A stretch of DNA of 64,000 bases from UBA1672 sp050633645 (GTDB taxonomy: Bacteria > Pseudomonadota > Alphaproteobacteria > Micavibrionales > Micavibrionaceae). A program made the translations under genes and the position numbers. The stretch spans positions 620,001 through 684,000 of the forward strand of contig JBOEGX010000002.1 in assembly GCA_050633645.1 (NCBI GenBank). The letters run 5' to 3'. The notes beneath the pieces were generated by a model that saw nothing but the letters and a program-made list of their open reading frames with translations, searched no databases and was not told where the DNA came from. This document shows positions 58,735 through 64,000 of this stretch, piece after piece; position 1 is the first letter of the stretch; each line of letters opens with the position of its first letter.

Positions 58735-60420
58735 ATGTCAAATAAACCAATGCCTTGGCTCAAGAAATACCCAAAGAATGTATGTTGGGAAATGAAAATC
58801 CCCAGCAAGCCTGTTTATGAAATGCTGCAAGATACTGCTGCAAAATATCCTGAAAATCCCGCTTTTGATTTTCTTGGAAAAAAATACACATGGGCGCAAA
58901 TCCATGATTTATCGCGTTGCATGGCGAAAGGGTTACAATCGTATGGAATTAAAAAGGGTGATCATGTCGGTTTGTTTTTGCCCAATAGTCCGTATTTCAT
59001 TGTGTCCTATTATGCCGTTCTGATGACGGGGGCAACGGTTGTAAATTTAAACCCACTCTACGCGGAGGATGAGCTATCACATTTAATTGAGGACGCGGAA
59101 ATTGATCTGGTCATTACACTCGACCTAAAACTCCTCTTCGATAAGATGGAGAAGATGCTGCATTCGACACGCCTGAATCGCCTTGTAATATGCCCTTTTA
59201 CAAAAATCTTACCCTTCCCGAAAAACATCCTCTTTTCGATTGTTAAGAACGCTGAAATGTCGAAAACCCCAAAGGATAATCGCTATACCGACTTCGCAGA
59301 TTTGATAAATAATGATGGTTCGGTCGTCATTCCTGAAATTGACCCCATGAATGATTTGGCTGTTTTGCAATATACGGGCGGCACAACGGGCGTGCCAAAG
59401 GGCGCGATGCTCACCCATCATAATGTCTATGCCAACACGGTGCAGGCCAAGGCATGGTTCTATCAAATCAAAGAGGGCGAAGATAAAATGCTCGGCGTTT
59501 TGCCATTTTTTCATGTCTTTGCCATGACCGCCGTGATGAATTTCAGTGTAATTAATGCGCTGGAAATCGTTGCTTTGCCGCGCTTTGACCTCGAAGACAC
59601 CTTAAAAGTCATTGATAAGAAGAAAGTGCAGCTTTTCCCCGCCGTCCCCGCAATCTACAGTGCAATAAACAGTAGCCCCTTACGCACAAAATATGATTTA
59701 TCATCGATTAAGTTCTGCTTATCTGGTGGTGCGCCGCTTCCTGTTGAGGTCAAGCGCAAGTTTGAAGAAAACACGGACTGCACGGTAATTGAGGGCTACG
59801 GTCTCACCGAAAGCTCACCCGTTGCATGTGGTAATCCTATTGAAGGCGAAAACAAACCCGCATCAATCGGCTTCCCGTTCCCCGCAACAATTATAGAGAT
59901 CATAAACCCCGAAGATAAAACAACCCCCATGCCCATTGGCGAACGCGGAGAGCTATGCATTCGCGGCCCCCAAGTCATGAAGGGCTATTGGAACAAACCT
60001 GACGCCACCGCTGATTGCCTGCGTGAAACGGGGGAGGGTGATTTGCGCCTGCATACGGGTGACATCGCGATTATGGATGAGGAAGGCTACATCTTCATCG
60101 TTGATCGCCTGAAAGACATGATCATCACCAATGGCTATAACGTCTATCCCCGCAATGTGGAGGAGGCCATATATAAGCATCCAAATATTGAGGAATGCAT
60201 CGTTGCCGGTCTGCCCGATAAACAACGAGGCGAAATTGTAAAAGCATGGATTAAATTAAAAGACGGGCGAGAGCTTACAGGCGATGATTTAAAAGAATTC
60301 CTAAAAGACAAAATCTCCCCCATGGAAATCCCCCGCCTCATAGAATTCCGCGATGAAGCGCTCCCCAAAACCATGATCGGTAAGCTCAGCCGTAAGGATG
60401 TTTTGGCGCAGGAATCTTAG
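58735..60420 (+). CDS. fadD: Long-chain acyl-CoA ligase (AMP-binding)
   Basis: 561 residues from the ATG at 58735 (a GTG three codons earlier is possible). Activates fatty acids as acyl-AMP then acyl-CoA. The AMP-binding P-loop is LQYTGGTTGVPKGAMLTHHN (about 208-227); the hinge/A5 block is GYGLTESSPV (about 354-363), A7 LHTGDIAIMDEEGYIFIVDRLKDMI (about 443-467), and the C-terminal catalytic Lys lies in PKTMIGKLSRKD near 546-557. The N-terminus resembles FadD-type enzymes, the length is their norm. Substrate chain length is inference. Confidence 0.92.
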   Translation: MSNKPMPWLKKYPKNVCWEMKIPSKPVYEMLQDTAAKYPENPAFDFLGKKYTWAQIHDLSRCMAKGLQSYGIKKGDHVGLFLPNSPYFIVSYYAVLMTGATVVNLNPLYAEDELSHLIEDAEIDLVITLDLKLLFDKMEKMLHSTRLNRLVICPFTKILPFPKNILFSIVKNAEMSKTPKDNRYTDFADLINNDGSVVIPEIDPMNDLAVLQYTGGTTGVPKGAMLTHHNVYANTVQAKAWFYQIKEGEDKMLGVLPFFHVFAMTAVMNFSVINALEIVALPRFDLEDTLKVIDKKKVQLFPAVPAIYSAINSSPLRTKYDLSSIKFCLSGGAPLPVEVKRKFEENTDCTVIEGYGLTESSPVACGNPIEGENKPASIGFPFPATIIEIINPEDKTTPMPIGERGELCIRGPQVMKGYWNKPDATADCLRETGEGDLRLHTGDIAIMDEEGYIFIVDRLKDMIITNGYNVYPRNVEEAIYKHPNIEECIVAGLPDKQRGEIVKAWIKLKDGRELTGDDLKEFLKDKISPMEIPRLIEFRDEALPKTMIGKLSRKDVLAQES

Positions 60421-60427
60421 ATTTACC

Positions 60428-60500
60428 GTCATTACGAGCGACCTCAAGAGGAGCGTGGCAATCCATGGATTGCTTCGTCGCATTCGTTCCCCGCAATGAC
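60428..60500. repeat. Palindromic dispersed repeat (GTCATTACGAGC...CGCAATGAC)
   Basis: 73 bases downstream of fadD with inverted ends GTCATTACG and CGCAATGAC and the inner palindrome GCAATCCATGGATTGC. Its sequence is of a kind found in many bacterial genomes as a mobile or selfish hairpin. Confidence 0.75.
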
Positions 60501-60512
60501 ATGATTTTTCAT

Positions 60513-60541
60513 TGTCATTCTGAGGCAGAGCCGAAGAATCT
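60513..60541. repeat. Half copy of the repeat seen in the leuA leader
   Basis: TGTCATTCTGAGGCAGAGCC then GAAGAATCT agrees with the reverse strand of the 41912-41981 element over its first half, so it is a truncated family member. It lies next to the 60428 element, between fadD and the convergent DUF2513 gene. Confidence 0.7.
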
Positions 60542-60543
60542 AA

Positions 60544-60894
60544 TCAAGTTCCAAGAATTAATTTTATTGCCAATGCTGGAATTTTCTTAATCCCTGCTTT
60601 TCCGACCTCATCGAGAAAGTCTTTTAATTGCTCTTGAATTTGACTTGTATTCATGGCCTCTAACACGCGATGACCCTCGGCAGTGAGGCGCTCTAGAGCA
60701 ATGTGTCCCCGCATCGTCATGTTTGTTGCGACTAACAAACCGTCATCATGTAAAATCATTATATGATAATCAATTTCGTCCTGAGTGCATTCAACTGGAA
60801 TATTTTTCGTGTAACACCAAACCGTATCATGCCCATTTGCTGTTTCTTCAATGTATGATAAAATGGCTTTAGTTAAATCATAATCTATTTTCAT
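60544..60894 (-). CDS. DUF2513 protein
   Basis: 116 residues. The order MKIDYDLTKAILSYIEE (1-17), then DEIDYHIMILHDDGLLVAT (about 39-57) and ALERLTAEGHRVLEAM (about 66-81) is the DUF2513 pattern; these are small winged-helix-like proteins often found in phages and mobile regions, function unknown. The downstream repeat elements sit immediately past its end. It begins two bases after the pheT stop on the same strand. Confidence 0.82.
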   Translation of the reverse strand: MKIDYDLTKAILSYIEETANGHDTVWCYTKNIPVECTQDEIDYHIMILHDDGLLVATNMTMRGHIALERLTAEGHRVLEAMNTSQIQEQLKDFLDEVGKAGIKKIPALAIKLILGT

Positions 60895-60895
60895 C

Positions 60896-63286
60896 TTAAC
60901 CCCTTAAAACACCACCGCATTTATCACCGACAATCTTAATCACGCCCGCCATGACCGCGTCAATCTGCTGATCGGTTAATGTTGCATCAACGGGTTGGAG
61001 CGTTACACAAAGCGCGAGCGATTTATGCCCGTCTTCAATCCCTTTACCAACGTAAATATCGAAAATCTCCGCATGGGATATAAGCTTTTTATCCGCCGCC
61101 ATAGCCGCGCGCACGACATCATCCACCGCGATTTCGTCTTTTACCACAAAGGCGAAATCTTTCTTCAAAGGTTGAAACGGCGAAAGCGCCAATAATGGTT
61201 TTGCTGTGCCTTTGCTGCGCGGAGCAGGGATGTTTTCCAAAAACACCTCAAAGCCCACAATCTCTTGCTTAATGCCCATTTCTTCTAATATAGCGGGGTG
61301 GATTTGCCCGAATTGTGCAATAATATTCTTACCCAAACGCAAAACGCCGGAACGTCCCGGGTGGTAATAATCCGGTGCATCACGTGACACTTGGGCATTG
61401 CCCGCAGGTGCGCCGCAGGCCTCTAACACCGCCAAGGCATCGGCCTTCGCATCATAGACATCAACGCCGCGGCTTGGTGTATCACCCGCCCAGTTGCGCG
61501 GAATTTGGTCACCCGCGCGAATACCCGCCGCCATATAATCTTGTCCATCTGCTTTTATGCTGCGGAATATCGGGCCAACTTCGCAGAGCGCCACATCGGC
61601 AAATCCGCGCGTTGCATTCCGCCCCGCCGCCGCAATCAAATTCGGCAAAATCGATGGGCGCATTTGATCAAGCTCTGAACTGATCGGATTTGAAATCGTA
61701 AGCGCAGCATTGTCATTTGATCCGAATTTTGCTGCAAGCTCCTTTGAAAGAAATGACCATGTCACACATTCATCCAAGCCATTGGCGCACATCGCCGCAC
61801 GCGCCGCACGGGCGCGGGACAAATTCAAGGTCTCCGCCGAGGCCGTCACCGCATTATCACTGCGTACAGATACGGGTTTAATCTTATCAACGCCGTAAAT
61901 ACGTACGATTTCTTCAACCAGATCAGGCTTACCCTCAACATCTGCGCGCCATGATGGCGGAGATGCTTTGCCGTTCTCAACCGTGAAGCCAAGGCGTTGT
62001 AATATATCAATTTGCTGCGATTCTTCGATATGTATACCGCACAATTTTTCGGTATAGAAAGGATCAAAATCAATGCTGCGTTTCCATACGGGATCATTCC
62101 CCGCCTTCACCACTTCACTGACCTCTGTGACATCACTGCCGCATAAATCCAAAATCAAACGCGTGGCAATTTCCATGCCTGTCGCCGTGAATTCAGGGTC
62201 AACCCCGCGATCAAAACGATATCTGGCATCACTGGAAACGCCCATATCGCGCCCTGCGCGGGCAATACGCATCGGCTCAAACACCGCGCTTTCCACAAAC
62301 ACATTCACTGTATCTTCATCGCATCCCGTGGAGACACCGCCAACAATTCCACCAAGCCCGATCAGGCCATTTCCATCGGTTATACCAACCGCACCGTCAA
62401 TCAATTCATAGCTTTTATCGTTAAGCGCGTCGAGCTTTTCGCCTTTTTTCGTTGCGCGCACAATAATATCGCCCTTGATTTTATCCGCATCATAAACATG
62501 CATCGGGCGGGAATATTCCATGGTCATAAGGTTCGTAATATCAACAAGCGCGGAAATAGGGCGCAAACCAACGGCTTTCAACTGGTTCTGTAACCAAGCG
62601 GGAGACGCACCATTTTTCACGCCTTTAATCATGCGTCCGTAAAATACATTGCACCCGTCATCCTCGATTTTAACATTGATCGGAGATTTGAACGTGCCAG
62701 CAACACTGTTCTCATTAATATCCTTTAATGTACCAAGGCCTGCCGCCGCCAAATCCCGCGCAATCCCGCGCACCCCCGCACAATCCGCGCGGTTCGGCGT
62801 TAGGCCAATTTCAACAATCTTCTCATTCAGGCCAAAAACCTCCGCCATCGGCGTACCAATATCATATTTATCATCAACCTCAATAATGCCCTTATGCTCA
62901 TCCGACAGGCACATTTCCTTCTCCGAAACCATCATGCCGCAGGATTCAACCCCGCGGATTTTTGTTTTCTTTAATGTGACATCAAGACCGGGGATATAGG
63001 TTTTATCAGGCGCGAAAACCCCTTTCATCCCTGCGCGGGCATTGGGCGCGCCGCACACCACTTGTACATTGCCATTTTCCGTCTTCACGGTACAAACTTG
63101 CAATTTATCCGCGTCAGGGTGCTTTTCCGCTTTTTCGATGAGGGCAACCTTAAACGGTGTGAACTGCGCGGCAACGTCTTCATATTCCTCAAGCTCCAAC
63201 CCAATATCGGTGAGTTTTTGACAAATTTCTGCGTCACTTGCCGTTGTTTCAAGATGCTGTTTCAACCAATTAATCGTGAATTTCAT
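60896..63286 (-). CDS. pheT: Phenylalanyl-tRNA synthetase beta subunit
   Basis: 796 residues. Beta chain of the (alpha-beta)2 enzyme that charges tRNA-Phe. Domains in order: N-terminal B1/B6, tRNA-binding EMAP-like domain at about 39-150 (ALIEKAEKHPDADKLQVCTV and VVCGAPNARAGMKGVFA), B3/4 editing domain (about 210-370), B5 (about 400-470), and the C-terminal ferredoxin-like anticodon domain (FDX-ACB) with LLALSPFQPLKKDFAFVV near 698-715 and a closing IVGDKCGGVLRG. AAGGA is nine bases before the ATG. pheS is not next to it, although the two genes usually form an operon. Confidence 0.96.
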   Translation of the reverse strand: MKFTINWLKQHLETTASDAEICQKLTDIGLELEEYEDVAAQFTPFKVALIEKAEKHPDADKLQVCTVKTENGNVQVVCGAPNARAGMKGVFAPDKTYIPGLDVTLKKTKIRGVESCGMMVSEKEMCLSDEHKGIIEVDDKYDIGTPMAEVFGLNEKIVEIGLTPNRADCAGVRGIARDLAAAGLGTLKDINENSVAGTFKSPINVKIEDDGCNVFYGRMIKGVKNGASPAWLQNQLKAVGLRPISALVDITNLMTMEYSRPMHVYDADKIKGDIIVRATKKGEKLDALNDKSYELIDGAVGITDGNGLIGLGGIVGGVSTGCDEDTVNVFVESAVFEPMRIARAGRDMGVSSDARYRFDRGVDPEFTATGMEIATRLILDLCGSDVTEVSEVVKAGNDPVWKRSIDFDPFYTEKLCGIHIEESQQIDILQRLGFTVENGKASPPSWRADVEGKPDLVEEIVRIYGVDKIKPVSVRSDNAVTASAETLNLSRARAARAAMCANGLDECVTWSFLSKELAAKFGSNDNAALTISNPISSELDQMRPSILPNLIAAAGRNATRGFADVALCEVGPIFRSIKADGQDYMAAGIRAGDQIPRNWAGDTPSRGVDVYDAKADALAVLEACGAPAGNAQVSRDAPDYYHPGRSGVLRLGKNIIAQFGQIHPAILEEMGIKQEIVGFEVFLENIPAPRSKGTAKPLLALSPFQPLKKDFAFVVKDEIAVDDVVRAAMAADKKLISHAEIFDIYVGKGIEDGHKSLALCVTLQPVDATLTDQQIDAVMAGVIKIVGDKCGGVLRG

Positions 63287-63454
63287 TACGCGCCATTCCT
63301 TAATATCTTTTTCGCGCTATATCTAAGCCGAAAACACGCCATTTTCCAAGGGTTTTCTTTCATAATTTATGTGAAATCAATATTTGCTTTTTGGGAATGG
63401 TTTGTGGTAATTTTAACTAGTAAGAAATAAAAATACAAAATAGGGTGTAAATTC

Positions 63455-64000
63455 ATGGCTAGTCCACAGCTTGGTGAAAATAAAATGCAAACAGATGAAG
63501 ACGTTACTTCGATGAGTATGGAATCACCCGTAAATACTATCCAAGGGGCAAATCAGGCCTCTGATGCGCTGGCACCTGCCGCCGCTGACGTATCCGCTAC
63601 TGCTCCAGCCGCTGATCAGGTCGCGCTTGACGCGGAAACACAAAGACAACAACAAGAAGCCAATGCGCGTCTTGCTCTGGATTCTGTTGGGTTACAGGAT
63701 TTTGATTTTGATTTATTAGAAGGCATAGATATTGCTGCTTTGATCAAGGCATTGTTTGAAAGCATCATGGATGGTAACAATATGATGGACGCCTTTAAGA
63801 ATTCTGTTGCAGAAGTTGCCAACGATCTTAAAAATAAACCGCCAGAGGCAGAAACACCAGAAGGGGATGATCCTCAAGTCGCCGAAGCAGAGGCAGAGGA
63901 AACTCCTGAAGAGGAAACACCAGCCGCAGAAACTCAAGTCGCAGAAACACCTGCCACCGCTGCACCACCTGCACAAGAAAACCCGCAAGTTGCCGAAACT
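63455..64000 (+). CDS. Acidic Ala/Glu/Pro-rich protein, 3' end outside the window
   Basis: At least 182 residues, open at 64000. No signal peptide or membrane helix at the start. Residues 1-80 are polar and Gln/Ala-rich; ~80-130 contain a weakly hydrophobic stretch (LLEGIDIAALIKALFES). The rest is repetitive (PEAETPEG, AEAEETPEEETPAAETQVAETPA), with Glu, Thr, Ala and Pro dominating, and is probably disordered. No family recognised. It is divergent from pheT with a 168-base gap. Confidence 0.65.
   Translation, partial: MASPQLGENKMQTDEDVTSMSMESPVNTIQGANQASDALAPAAADVSATAPAADQVALDAETQRQQQEANARLALDSVGLQDFDFDLLEGIDIAALIKALFESIMDGNNMMDAFKNSVAEVANDLKNKPPEAETPEGDDPQVAEAEAEETPEEETPAAETQVAETPATAAPPAQENPQVAET

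Noticed and set aside
63287..63361. 25-codon minus-strand frame ending in TAATG at the pheT start
   Set aside because: It has one Phe codon only and no ribosome site; overlap with the pheT ATG is probably chance, although translational coupling cannot be excluded.
63371..63430. Short plus-strand frame with FAFWEWF before the acidic protein gene, looking like an aromatic leader peptide
   Set aside because: It runs away from pheT, so it cannot attenuate it; no ribosome site and no attenuator-like stem follow.

Overview
The window reads as a chromosome segment of a moderately AT-rich alphaproteobacterium. The best marker is a GcrA cell-cycle regulator gene (52181-52708), a family confined to Alphaproteobacteria. 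It is supported by alphaproteobacterial gene orders: rpmH-rnpA-yidD-yidC-engB, def-fmt-truA, and rpoZ-rsh ... acpS-lepB-rnc-era. Conserved lineage-type hypotheticals and very large pseudopilins would fit a Micavibrio-like lineage, but that placement is inference. No rRNA, CRISPR array, integrase or transposase was seen. One tRNA (Gly, GCC) is present.

Layout. 1-3.9 kb: 5' end of an ammonium transporter gene, clpS, a small secreted protein, an orphan Pycsar-effector-like membrane protein, a GT4 glycosyltransferase and a sulfotransferase. 4-6.3 kb: a lone phage-tail-like SGNH/SASA esterase. 6.3-14.4 kb: a two-partner secretion locus, with TpsB divergent from a 1662-residue TpsA beta-helix protein and followed by a conserved-looking unknown. 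14.5-23.6 kb: a ubiquinone-type hydroxylase, the L34/RNase P/YidD/YidC/EngB membrane-insertion block, rmuC and def-fmt-truA. 23.7-28.6 kb: a PRC-barrel protein, then a dapD-HD protein-dapE run on the minus strand and a FemAB-like transferase. 28.5-33.7 kb: an accessory stretch with DUF3108 and DUF4197 proteins, an ankyrin protein, a ParD/RelE-type toxin-antitoxin pair, a CvfB-like protein and unknowns. 33.8-38.7 kb: glmU, a flotillin and glmS. 39-44.9 kb: tRNA-Gly, two small overlapping unknowns, a thioredoxin-TPR protein, a Trm112-like protein, leuA with a leucine-rich leader peptide, a family 5 uracil-DNA glycosylase and an NYN protein. 45-52.8 kb: rpoZ, rsh, apt, DUF2062, acpS, lepB, rnc, era and gcrA. 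52.8-57.9 kb: three consecutive large pseudopilin genes. 58-64 kb: a double cold-shock protein, fadD, DUF2513, pheT without pheS, and the start of an acidic Ala/Glu/Pro-rich protein.

How the genes work together. Most of the window is housekeeping: translation, RNA processing, lysine/peptidoglycan precursors, UDP-GlcNAc supply, stringent response and protein export. The accessory content is concentrated at the cell surface: TPS adhesin, pseudopilin cluster, esterase, sulfotransferase/glycosyltransferase.

The most unusual items are: (i) the pseudopilin trio, which shares a Cys-containing C-terminal module and includes one 820-residue member with a Cys-x-Cys repeat tail; (ii) the TpsA with a strict 23-residue rung and an in-register 14-rung (966 bp) internal duplication; (iii) a divergent HD protein with the full set of (p)ppGpp-hydrolase residues lying between dapD and dapE; (iv) the orphan Pycsar-like effector whose ribosome-binding site lies in a perfect hairpin arm; (v) a leucine leader peptide upstream of leuA followed by a palindromic dispersed repeat that recurs near 60.5 kb.
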